Assembly: GCA_902776515.1 (NCBI GenBank)
Contig: CACYQE010000041.1
Span: 1 to 6,931, forward strand
Origin: an uncultured Pseudomonadota bacterium
GTDB lineage: Bacteria > Pseudomonadota > Alphaproteobacteria > Rs-D84
DNA length: 6,931 bases
Direction of reading: 5' to 3'
Shown: positions 1-5,876 of the stretch, one piece after another
Numbering within the stretch: the stretch's first letter is position 1
Layout of the letters: each line of letters starts with the position of its first letter
The notes under the pieces: model-generated
Told to the model about the DNA's origin: nothing
Database searches by the model: none
Seen by the model: only the letters and a program-made list of their open reading frames with translations
Program-made: the position numbers and the translations under genes

Positions 1-1
1 G

Positions 2-240
2 CTCCGCGACTGGTTCGCCCGGCACCAGGCCGAGGCCGACGAACGGGAGATCGCCCTGCTGGTCGGCCTGGCCGCTCCCTGCGCCAGCTGCCTTCCGGAG
101 TTGGACGAAACGGAAGCCGAATTCGACCGGCTCGTAGCGGCCGGCGGCAACGGCAGCAACAACGGCAGCAACAACGGCAGCAACAACGGCGGCGGCAGGC
201 GGCGCCTGCGCTGGCGCGCAGGCATCGCCACCGCCGCACC
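2..240 (+). CDS. Partial high-GC reading frame, possible anti-sigma-type CxxC protein (foreign fragment)
   Basis: This is a frame without start or stop in the window, read from base 2 for about 80 codons. I do not recognise the protein with confidence. Residues 1-46 are charged and helical in character and carry a CASC motif (Cys27 and Cys30). Residues 50-62 are Gly/Ser/Asn repeats, followed by an Arg-rich stretch (RRRLRWR) and a small-residue run that could begin a membrane helix. A cysteine motif, flexible linker, basic stretch and possible membrane entry loosely resemble zinc-finger anti-sigma factors, but the usual His before the cysteines is not seen, so this is only a suggestion. Other frames are also open, as expected at 72% G+C. 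Beyond base 240 the frame enters AT-rich sequence and stops at 272-274, which suggests the true gene does not continue there. Confidence 0.3.
152..187 (+). repeat. Three perfect 12-bp tandem repeats (Gly-Ser-Asn-Asn coding)
   Basis: The unit GGCAGCAACAAC occurs three times without mismatch at 152-163, 164-175 and 176-187. In frame 2 each unit encodes Gly-Ser-Asn-Asn, giving a flexible hydrophilic linker. The unit length is a multiple of three, so copy-number change would keep the frame. It lies wholly inside the high-GC fragment. Confidence 0.9.
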
Positions 241-241
241 T
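240..241. other. Abrupt composition breakpoint, probable assembly chimera junction
   Basis: Bases 1-240 contain 174 G or C (about 72%), while 241-360 contain 43 of 120 (about 36%), and the AT-rich character then persists to the end of the window. The change takes place within a few bases. It cuts an AT-rich gene on the minus strand and a high-GC reading frame on the plus strand. No integrase, direct repeat, tRNA end or insertion-sequence end is visible at the boundary. The exact base is uncertain by several positions. Confidence 0.75.
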
Positions 242-369
242 GTTTGTTTTGAAAGATGTATATGTTTACGATAAACCCCAAACAAGAATTGGCGTTCCAA
301 GTCCAATTCTGTAATACCCATATCATCCATGATTTTTGACATAGATTCTACGGTTGCACGAAATGACAT
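241..369 (-). CDS. 5' end of an unidentified gene cut by the junction (weakly AccB-like)
   Basis: ATG at 369-367 is preceded by an AAGGA ribosome binding site about eight bases upstream and by a strong promoter. Only 43 codons remain before the sequence becomes high-GC. The peptide contains MDDMGITELDLERQ followed by alternating basic and hydrophobic residues (YRKHIHLSK). This pattern is reminiscent of the N-terminus of biotin carboxyl carrier protein (AccB), where a short helix precedes an E-I-E-I type strand, but the match is too short to assign. The frame technically stays open through the high-GC part to base 1, encoding a Pro/Arg-rich tail that is probably artefactual. The gene is very likely real, given its start signals, but its function is unknown. 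Confidence 0.5.
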
Positions 370-396
370 TTCTTATCCTTTTATAAAAATTCGTAT

Positions 397-412
397 CATA
401 ACTACTGTTATG
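397..412. promoter_or_regulatory. Inverted repeat at the predicted transcription start (operator-like or leader hairpin)
   Basis: CATAAC and GTTATG form perfect 6-bp arms around a 4-base centre. The site lies just downstream of the minus-strand -10 box and covers the expected transcription start near 408. A repressor bound there would block the promoter; alternatively a small hairpin would sit at the 5' end of the mRNA. No T-run follows it on the minus strand, so it is not a terminator. Confidence 0.35.
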
Positions 413-414
413 TG

Positions 415-442
415 ATTCTAGCATAAAACGTTCACTTGTCAA
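415..442 (-). promoter_or_regulatory. Strong sigma70-type promoter overlapping the yidD stop codon
   Basis: On the minus strand a perfect TTGACA (442-437) is followed after 16 bases by TAGAAT (420-415), which is preceded by TGC, making an extended -10. The -35 box contains the yidD stop codon (441-439). The promoter drives the truncated gene starting at 369, leaving a leader of about 40 bases, so that gene need not depend on rnpA-yidD transcription. Confidence 0.7.
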
Positions 443-675
443 GGCACAGGGTCAAACCCAAACCCACCACCGGGTCTGCACCTGGAAATTCGGCGGATTC
501 CCATTAATGTTCCACGCAATAAACCGTATTTTTTTATTGCGATTTTGGTGTATTCGCTGCATGTTGGTATAAATCTGCATGTGGCACGACCGCCAAATAC
601 GGGCGATATGAACTTTTGATATAAATTAATTAGGAAAATTCCACAATCCCGCGGTATTTCAAGAATTTTTTTCAT
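439..675 (-). CDS. yidD: Membrane protein insertion efficiency factor YidD
   Basis: YidD is a small inner-membrane-associated protein that helps YidC insert membrane proteins. The 78-residue product has the family signature throughout: LYQKFISP (18-25), CRFIPTCSEY (33-42) with its paired cysteines, an AIKKYG segment with Arg-rich helix (46-62), RCRPGG (65-70) and the terminal DPVP. Length is normal. I chose ATG at 675, giving MKKILEI, over a GTG at 684, because the GTG has no ribosome site while a GGGTG lies shortly before the ATG. Either start overlaps the end of rnpA, so the two are translationally coupled. In many bacteria yidC follows; here the next gene is the unidentified one starting at 369, so yidC is elsewhere or displaced. 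Identification is firm. Confidence 0.95.
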   Translation of the reverse strand: MKKILEIPRDCGIFLINLYQKFISPVFGGRATCRFIPTCSEYTKIAIKKYGLLRGTLMGIRRISRCRPGGGFGFDPVP

Positions 676-1027
676 ATGAAACACCCATTTTTTTCACATA
701 TTTTCGTTGAATATGCATCAAAGCCTTGGCCATCGCAGCACGTCCAGATTCGCGGTCGGCATCCAAGATAGGAAAACGGGCAACAAAAACATAATCACAT
801 TCCGGGGCCAACAAATTTTGGTGAAATCTAATCCACTCACGCAATAAACGTTTTGCACGATTCCGCTGAACCGCCAATTTAAATGTACGTTTAGCGGCTA
901 TTACGCCATAACGCGGATCATCTGGGAACTTTGCCGGTTTTGCACGCACAACAAATAACGCAGACAAGGCCACGGGGTCAGAATCGGCCATAAAAAAGTC
1001 TTTATGATTCTTTATTGTGTTTCGCAT
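659..1027 (-). CDS. rnpA: Ribonuclease P protein component
   Basis: RnpA is the basic protein subunit that helps RNase P RNA bind and cut tRNA precursors. The 122-residue product has the family layout: an N-terminal HKDF element (8-11), the central strand LFVVRAKP (24-31), YGVIAAKR (40-47), and the RNR signature QRNRAKRLLRE (54-64), followed by the DYVFVAR strand (78-84) and a basic C-terminal helix. The usual Gly in the K-x-G-x-AV stretch is replaced (RTFKLAV). ATG at 1027 is preferred over the internal Met13 because the latter would remove the HKDF element. yidD overlaps its 3' end. rpmH, the usual upstream neighbour, is absent: only 113 bases separate rnpA from the divergent mreB. A -10-like box lies almost on the start codon, so the mRNA may have little or no leader. 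Confidence 0.95.
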   Translation of the reverse strand: MRNTIKNHKDFFMADSDPVALSALFVVRAKPAKFPDDPRYGVIAAKRTFKLAVQRNRAKRLLREWIRFHQNLLAPECDYVFVARFPILDADRESGRAAMAKALMHIQRKYVKKMGVSYEKNS

Positions 1028-1034
1028 ACGCTGT

Positions 1035-1040
1035 ATAATA
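1035..1040 (-). promoter_or_regulatory. Possible -10 box for rnpA, very close to the start codon
   Basis: On the minus strand TATTAT (1040-1035) lies eight bases before the rnpA ATG, with only poor -35 candidates (such as TTGATT, 15 bases upstream). If used, transcription would begin at about 1028, making the message essentially leaderless. The same bases read TATAAT on the plus strand (1034-1039), but also without a good -35, so assignment is uncertain. Confidence 0.35.
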
Positions 1041-1080
1041 TCAAAATTTGAACAAAATCAAATAAAAAGTTCCCGATTGC

Positions 1081-1109
1081 TTGATTTTTGAAAACTTGGC
1101 GTTTATAGT
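1081..1109 (+). promoter_or_regulatory. Sigma70-type promoter of mreB
   Basis: TTGATT (1081-1086) and TATAGT (1104-1109) are separated by 17 bases. Transcription would start near 1116, leaving a leader of about 25 bases with an AAAAGGGG ribosome site before ATG 1141. The promoter also shows that any TTG start at 1081 is not used, since that codon is part of the -35 box. Confidence 0.7.
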
Positions 1110-1140
1110 TACTAATAATGCTTACCAAAAGGGGCGACAA

Positions 1141-2190
1141 ATGTATAATTGGTTGATGAAATTTTTCTCTGCGGATATGGCTATTGATTTAGGGACGGCT
1201 AATACTCTGATTTATGTCAAGGGTCGTGGGATTGTTTTGAACGAACCATCCGTTGTTGCGGTTGCAGAAAACAGACTGTTGGGTCGTAAAGAAATTTTGG
1301 CTGTTGGGACCGAGGCAAAACAAATGTTTGGTCGAACACCTGGGACAATTACCGCTGTTCGCCCGTTACGCGATGGTGTTATTGCGGACTTTGAAGTAGC
1401 CGAAGAAATGATTAAATATTTTATTCGCAAGGTTCATCATCGCAGCCCACTAACTGCACCCCTTATCATCATTTGTGTGCCATCATGTGCAACCCAGGTG
1501 GAACGCCGTGCTATACAAGAGGCCGCTGATGCCGCCGGTGCACGCAAGGTTTATATTGTTGAAGAATCAACCGCGGCCGCAATTGGTGCCGGATTACCGG
1601 TGGAAAAACCTGTGGGTTCAATGGTATTAGATATTGGTGGCGGCACGACCGAGGTTGCCGTTATGTCGCTTGGCGGAATTGTTTATTCAAACGCGGTCAG
1701 AACAGCCGGCGACCAAATGGATTTGGATATTATTGAATACGTCCGTAAAAACAAAAATTTGCTGATTGGTGAAAATACCGCCGAAGATATAAAAAAGAAA
1801 ATCGGGACTGCTATTTCACCAAAAGACAAAGCGAACGAACTTTCTATGAAAATTAAAGGCCGTGATTTATTAAGTGGCACACCACGTGAAACAATCATTA
1901 CCGAAACCCAGGTTGCATCCGCATTATCACAAACGGTAAACAAAATTGTTGATACTGTTCGTCATGCGTTGGAAGCGACACCGCCTGAATTATCTGCTGA
2001 TATTGCTGATTTGGGTATCGCGATGACTGGTGGTGGTTCATTGTTACGTGGATTGGATGCGGCCATACGTGCTGCGACCGGATTACCGGCGTTTTTGGTT
2101 GATAACCCGTTGGCGTGTGTTGCACGCGGCAGTGGCAAAATCTTGTCCAGTCCGGATAAAAACAAACATATATTGCAAACAATGTATTAA
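1141..2190 (+). CDS. mreB: Rod-shape-determining actin homologue MreB
   Basis: MreB forms membrane-bound filaments that guide the elongation machinery for peptidoglycan synthesis. The 349-residue product is full length and has the actin-fold nucleotide motifs: phosphate-1 DLGTANT (16-22), phosphate-2 DIGGGTTE (164-171) and the adenosine motif MTGGGSLL (295-302). EESTAAAIGAGLPV (141-154) and LEATPPEL (277-284) are typical MreB segments. The hydrophobic amphipathic start MYNWLMKFF suits membrane attachment. The start is set by a ribosome site AAAAGGGG at 1127-1134 and by the promoter position; an in-frame upstream extension to 1081 would run through the -35 box. A terminator follows directly, so mreC, mreD and the elongation PBP2 gene, its common partners, are not co-transcribed here. 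Identification is firm. Confidence 0.97.
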   Translation: MYNWLMKFFSADMAIDLGTANTLIYVKGRGIVLNEPSVVAVAENRLLGRKEILAVGTEAKQMFGRTPGTITAVRPLRDGVIADFEVAEEMIKYFIRKVHHRSPLTAPLIIICVPSCATQVERRAIQEAADAAGARKVYIVEESTAAAIGAGLPVEKPVGSMVLDIGGGTTEVAVMSLGGIVYSNAVRTAGDQMDLDIIEYVRKNKNLLIGENTAEDIKKKIGTAISPKDKANELSMKIKGRDLLSGTPRETIITETQVASALSQTVNKIVDTVRHALEATPPELSADIADLGIAMTGGGSLLRGLDAAIRAATGLPAFLVDNPLACVARGSGKILSSPDKNKHILQTMY

Positions 2191-2206
2191 CGGTTTGTGG
2201 TTTATT

Positions 2207-2231
2207 AAACGGTGCGATGCACCGTTTTTTA
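2207..2231 (+). terminator. Rho-independent terminator of mreB
   Basis: AAACGGTGC and GCACCGTTT form a perfect 9-bp stem around a three-base GAT loop (2207-2227), running into a T-tract (2225-2230). It begins 16 bases after the mreB stop codon and separates mreB from the tRNA gene. Confidence 0.85.
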
Positions 2232-2272
2232 TAAAATACCGCCAATTGACTGTTAAACATTCCACTAATTTC

Positions 2273-2300
2273 TTGCAATTGGAAAATTGTTTGATATAAT
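2273..2300 (+). promoter_or_regulatory. Promoter of tRNA-Val
   Basis: TTGCAA (2273-2278) and a consensus TATAAT (2295-2300) are 16 bases apart. Transcription would start near 2307, about six bases before the mature tRNA 5' end, leaving a very short leader for RNase P to remove. Confidence 0.75.
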
Positions 2301-2312
2301 CCAAGTCACTTT

Positions 2313-2389
2313 GGGTGGTTAGCTCAGTTGGTTAGAGCGTTACGTTGACATCGTAAAGGTCGTTGGTTCGAGTCCAATACCACCCACCA
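2313..2389 (+). tRNA. tRNA-Val (anticodon GAC)
   Basis: The full cloverleaf can be drawn. The acceptor stem is GGGTGGT (2313-2319) with ACCACCC (2379-2385). The D stem is GCTC/GAGC. The anticodon stem TTACG/CGTAA encloses loop TTGACAT, with GAC at 2347-2349 reading valine GUC and GUU codons. The T stem GTTGG/CCAAT holds loop TTCGAGT, with a G-U pair at its base. The discriminator base is A, and CCA is encoded at 2387-2389. It has its own promoter, and no convincing terminator was seen after it. Confidence 0.97.
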
Positions 2390-2463
2390 GATTTCACCAA
2401 AATTAAATAGATATTGAAAATCAAAGCCCTGACATAATCTGGGTAGAAAATCATAACTTGTTC

Positions 2464-2492
2464 TTGATATTTTTTCGTCAGTTTTTTATACT
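2464..2492 (+). promoter_or_regulatory. Promoter of the surface lipoprotein gene
   Basis: TTGATA (2464-2469) and TATACT (2487-2492) are 17 bases apart, a good sigma70-type arrangement. Transcription would start near 2499. This leaves a leader of about 53 bases to the preferred ATG at 2552, or 20 bases to the alternative ATG at 2519. The gene therefore has transcription independent of the tRNA. Confidence 0.7.
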
Positions 2493-2551
2493 GCCGCTAA
2501 ATCCAAAGGATTGGGTTTATGGCAGTAAATTTTTACAAAAAAGGAAGCGTT

Positions 2552-4063
2552 ATGAAAAAGTTTTATTTATTAACATCAATTTTGGCTTTGGCTGCATGTG
2601 GTGGTGGTTCCGGCGGTGGTGGTTCAAACAGTAACAATCCTGGCAATTCCGCATCTCTTACGCAAAATGATATAAATGTAATTCACGCTGGGACCGAAGT
2701 TCAATCTGGTTTAACCCAAGCGGCCGTAGAATCAAATGAAAATGTAACAAATATGTTATCACAAATAGGTGTTTCAACCAGTAATGGTTCAACCATAAAC
2801 ATTGGACGTTCAGGAAGCCAAAGACCAACCTTTGAATATAACGGTCAAACATATAATTCATACGACTTATCTGATGTTAATTTTAATCTAGCTGACGAAG
2901 GTCTGGACGAAGATGGTTTTAAATTTGTGGTTGATGATAATAAAAAAATCACACATTTTTATATGACAGATGAAACTGATTTTAAGGTTATTAACGGCGA
3001 ATTGTATCAATCATCAGACAATGGTGAATTAGTTGTAAATAATGGAAATTTGCAACAACAAGGTGTTATACCTGGTTCCTCGTTGACTAATAACGGAAAT
3101 GGCACATGGACATATACTAACCCCAACAACACGAGTGGAAACGGAACATATACAATTGATGATGAAGGCAATTTGTTCAAATTATGCGGAAATGATGGCT
3201 GTGATCTTGAATATGGAAATGTTGATGCACGGTTAGTATACGAAAATGGTGAAGTAAAATTAGCTGATGACTCTGTACAAGTAGACGAAAAAACTCTTAG
3301 CAATTACAGGCAATATCAGGTTGATGAAGATGGAAACGTTATTGAAATAATGAAATTTATACGTATTAACGATAACTCTGATGATTTTGATGCTCTTATT
3401 ACAGCAGAAGGACACACACTTAGAAATGCAATAATGACATATAATTCCGAAAGCCGCGGAAATCAAATTGGTTTAAGGTATTCTGATTTTGGTTATTTCC
3501 CTATGTATCAAGAAAACGAAGATACTCATCAAATGGAAATAGTAGAAAACTACAACATTCCGTTTATTGGTGGATATGATGTCAAACAGATAGACACCCA
3601 GAATATATCCAATAATGCAACATTTACGGGCAAAGCAATTGGTCATGTCATAGCATTATCCAGTGATGGCGAAGACACAAATTTGGATGGTATTCTTGCT
3701 TTGAATTCTGATGCAAGTTTGAGATTTAATCCAACAACCAAAACAAGTGTTATGCAGGCGAATTTTAATAACTGGTATGATGTTAAGTATACCAAAGTTG
3801 GTACAAACCAAGGAACTGTTGATTTCACAAACACCAATAATAAAGTAATCGATAATACATATCGTTTGATTGGAGACAATGGCGAAATCGCCAATGGCAG
3901 AAACGGTGTCACGGTTAGTGGTGAAGATTTACGTTATTTTGGCGATAATAATATCGCACGTGAAGCCGTGGGACTTATCCAAGTTGATGATTGTACCGGT
4001 GGTAACTGTGAAGATGACCCAGCAAAGGAAATTCGTATGAATCTTGGATTTGGTGCGAAATAA
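2552..4063 (+). CDS. Surface lipoprotein with TbpB-like C-terminal beta-barrel region
   Basis: The 503-residue product begins MKKFYLLTSILALAAC, a lipoprotein signal with lipobox LAAC and the lipidated Cys16. A Gly/Ser/Asn tether (GGGSGGGGS, 17-25) then leads into an acidic, Asn/Asp-rich, beta-strand-like region. Features recalling transferrin-binding-protein-B-like lipoproteins (Pfam TbpB beta-barrel) are YSDFG (310-314), a Gly-Gly-Tyr then FTGKA (358-362), RYFGDNNIAREAVG (461-474) and the terminal FGAK. Two close cysteine pairs (212/217 and 481/486) could form small disulphide loops. The start at 2552 has AAGGAAG six bases upstream. An in-frame ATG at 2519 also has AAAGGA before it and would add 11 residues, so the start is not certain. 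Such proteins are generally exported to the cell surface and bind host or metal-carrying ligands; the ligand is unknown. It is monocistronic. Confidence 0.7.
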   Translation: MKKFYLLTSILALAACGGGSGGGGSNSNNPGNSASLTQNDINVIHAGTEVQSGLTQAAVESNENVTNMLSQIGVSTSNGSTINIGRSGSQRPTFEYNGQTYNSYDLSDVNFNLADEGLDEDGFKFVVDDNKKITHFYMTDETDFKVINGELYQSSDNGELVVNNGNLQQQGVIPGSSLTNNGNGTWTYTNPNNTSGNGTYTIDDEGNLFKLCGNDGCDLEYGNVDARLVYENGEVKLADDSVQVDEKTLSNYRQYQVDEDGNVIEIMKFIRINDNSDDFDALITAEGHTLRNAIMTYNSESRGNQIGLRYSDFGYFPMYQENEDTHQMEIVENYNIPFIGGYDVKQIDTQNISNNATFTGKAIGHVIALSSDGEDTNLDGILALNSDASLRFNPTTKTSVMQANFNNWYDVKYTKVGTNQGTVDFTNTNNKVIDNTYRLIGDNGEIANGRNGVTVSGEDLRYFGDNNIAREAVGLIQVDDCTGGNCEDDPAKEIRMNLGFGAK

Positions 4064-4088
4064 TTCGTCCGGACTTTATTACAATCAG

Positions 4089-4115
4089 TCGCCCGGCTTT
4101 GTTCGGGCGGTTTTT
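4089..4115 (+). terminator. Rho-independent terminator of the lipoprotein gene
   Basis: CGCCCG (4090-4095) and CGGGCG (4104-4109) form a G/C-rich stem with an eight-base loop, extended by a T-G pair (4089-4110) and followed by TTTTT (4111-4115). It lies 26 bases after the stop codon and isolates the gene from metG. Confidence 0.85.
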
Positions 4116-4148
4116 ATATAAAAATCGCTATAAAAACCCTATATTTTT

Positions 4149-4154
4149 TATAAT
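4149..4154 (+). promoter_or_regulatory. Probable -10 box of the metG-acp-queH transcript
   Basis: A consensus TATAAT stands between the preceding terminator and metG, but no good -35 element is present 16-18 bases upstream (4125-4132 reads TCGCTATA). Since the terminator blocks readthrough, a promoter is needed here, and this is the best candidate, with a start near 4161. The metG ribosome site AAAAGGA lies at 4196-4202. Confidence 0.45.
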
Positions 4155-4208
4155 AAGGCTTGATTTGTGTCTAAAAAAGGTAAAAATACAAAGACAAAAG
4201 GATAAAAT

Positions 4209-5858
4209 ATGGCACAAAAATATCTTATTACTTCGGCTTTACCTTATGTAAACAATATTTTGCACATTGGGCATTTGGTTGGTTGTTTATTACCAAGTGA
4301 CGTTTATGCTCGTTTTTGTCGTGCCATGGGTCGTGATGTTTTGTATATCGGCGGGTCCGATGAACATGGGACCCCAAGCGAGGTTGGTGCATTAAAAGAA
4401 AACATTCCAGTTGAAGAATACGTTGATAAATATCGTGCAAAACATTTGGATGCTGTTCGTGATTTTAAATTATCTTTTGATTTATATGGTCGCACACATA
4501 CGAAAACCCACGAAAAGTTAATTCACGAATTGTTTGAACGCCTGGATTCCCAGGGTATGATTACCGAAAAAGCATCTATGCAACCGTATTCAGTAAATGA
4601 AAAAAAATTCTTGGCCGACCGTTATGTTGTTGGGACATGTCCCCGTTGCGGCTATGACCACGCATACGGCAACGAGTGTGATAAATGTTCGGCTTCATTG
4701 GACCCAGACGAATTGATTAATCCGCACAGTGCAACCGATCCAACATCGCCGGTCGAAATGCGTGAAACCAAACATTTGTATTTTAAGTTAAGTGCCATGC
4801 AAGATAAATTGCGTGCATGGATAAATTCACGCAAGGGATGGCCCAAAACAGCAACCGCTATTGCGAACAAATGGCTTGACGAAGGGTTACGTGACAATCC
4901 AATTACCCGCGATTTAAAGTGGGGGATTCCGGTCAACAAACCAGGATACGAAGACAAGGTTTTTTATGTTTGGTTTGATGCACCGTGGGGCTATGTTTCT
5001 ATATCCCAAGCGGCAACGGATGATTGGGCATCGTGGTGGAAAAATCCGGATTGTCATTACACCGAATTTATGGCCAAGGATAATATATCTTTCCATTCTA
5101 TATTTTTCCCAGCCTACGAATTGGCTATGAATGATAATTGGAAAACGGTCGACACATTAAAAGGTCAAAACTTTTTAAACTTTAATGGGGCGAAAGTTTC
5201 TAAATCAACCGGTAACGGAATTTTCTTGGATGATGCATTGTCCATCGCACCGTCTGATTGTTGGCGTTATGCTTTGATTGCATCCGCCCCAGAAACAGAT
5301 GACGTAGATTTTACAACAACGCGTTTTGCCGAAATCGTAAATAAAGATTTGAACGGATTATTGGGTAATTTTGTATCACGTGTGTGCAAATTAACCGAAA
5401 AGAATTTTGGTCTGAATGTTCCGAAAACAAACGGTATAGATGGCGAGTTAGCAAAACAAATAAATGAAAAAATTGCCGAATTGACCGCCGCATTGGATGC
5501 ATGTGAATTTCGTAAATCTATTGCCGCACTACGTGGTATTTATTCAATTGCAAACGAATATATGACCGCACATGAACCATGGGCTTTGATTAAAAATGGC
5601 GATATGGATGCCGCGGCCGCCGTATTAAACGAATGTTTTCAAATGATTGATTTGTTTGCACGCGTATCTGCACCTGTTATGCCGGATACGGCCGAAAAGA
5701 TTCAAAATATTTTTGGTGGTAAACACGATTTGTCTTGGCCAACTAAGTATGAACACAGAATTGAAAATGGCGAAACGTTTGTTGTGCCTGACAATTTGTT
5801 TACACGAATTGATGATGCAACGGTTGCCGATATAAACGAACGTTTCACAGCAAAATAA
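4209..5858 (+). CDS. metG: Methionyl-tRNA synthetase
   Basis: This class I synthetase charges tRNA-Met with methionine using ATP. The 549-residue product has the signature HIGH (19-22), GSDEHGTP (49-56) in the catalytic core, a single zinc knuckle CPRC...CDKC (Cys144, 147, 157, 160), the methionine-pocket region VWFDAP (254-259) and the ATP-loop KVSKS (329-333), a variant of KMSKS. The alpha-helical anticodon-binding domain follows (about 375-530), ending near LFTRID (530-535). It lacks the extra C-terminal tRNA-binding/dimerisation domain of E. coli MetG (about 677 residues), so it is probably a shorter form, resembling enzymes known from some Alphaproteobacteria. ATG 4209 follows an AAAAGGA site. 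It heads a probable operon, with the ACP gene 18 bases downstream. Confidence 0.96.
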   Translation: MAQKYLITSALPYVNNILHIGHLVGCLLPSDVYARFCRAMGRDVLYIGGSDEHGTPSEVGALKENIPVEEYVDKYRAKHLDAVRDFKLSFDLYGRTHTKTHEKLIHELFERLDSQGMITEKASMQPYSVNEKKFLADRYVVGTCPRCGYDHAYGNECDKCSASLDPDELINPHSATDPTSPVEMRETKHLYFKLSAMQDKLRAWINSRKGWPKTATAIANKWLDEGLRDNPITRDLKWGIPVNKPGYEDKVFYVWFDAPWGYVSISQAATDDWASWWKNPDCHYTEFMAKDNISFHSIFFPAYELAMNDNWKTVDTLKGQNFLNFNGAKVSKSTGNGIFLDDALSIAPSDCWRYALIASAPETDDVDFTTTRFAEIVNKDLNGLLGNFVSRVCKLTEKNFGLNVPKTNGIDGELAKQINEKIAELTAALDACEFRKSIAALRGIYSIANEYMTAHEPWALIKNGDMDAAAAVLNECFQMIDLFARVSAPVMPDTAEKIQNIFGGKHDLSWPTKYEHRIENGETFVVPDNLFTRIDDATVADINERFTAK

Positions 5859-5876
5859 TTTGGGGTAAAAATTAAT

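Noticed and set aside
1..240. Minus-strand fusion protein running from 369 to the window edge
   Set aside because: The open frame in the high-GC part is expected by chance and encodes a Pro/Arg-rich tail unlike the preceding residues.
241..274. Continuation of the high-GC frame to the TAA at 272
   Set aside because: Composition shows that this part belongs to the minus-strand gene, so the stop is accidental.
676..684. GTG start giving YidD three more residues
   Set aside because: No ribosome site precedes it, and the ATG at 675 gives a typical MKK start.
1081..1140. N-terminal extension of MreB starting at 1081
   Set aside because: The TTG at 1081 is part of a TTGATT-17-TATAGT promoter, and the ribosome site and family start match ATG 1141.
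2030..2304. Open frames on both strands across the mreB end and terminator
   Set aside because: They overlap mreB, the terminator and the tRNA promoter, have no family features, and look like shadows.
2388..2455. Inverted repeats (CAGATT/AATCTG, CCC/GGG) after tRNA-Val as a terminator
   Set aside because: Stems are too short and loops too long, and there is no T-run.
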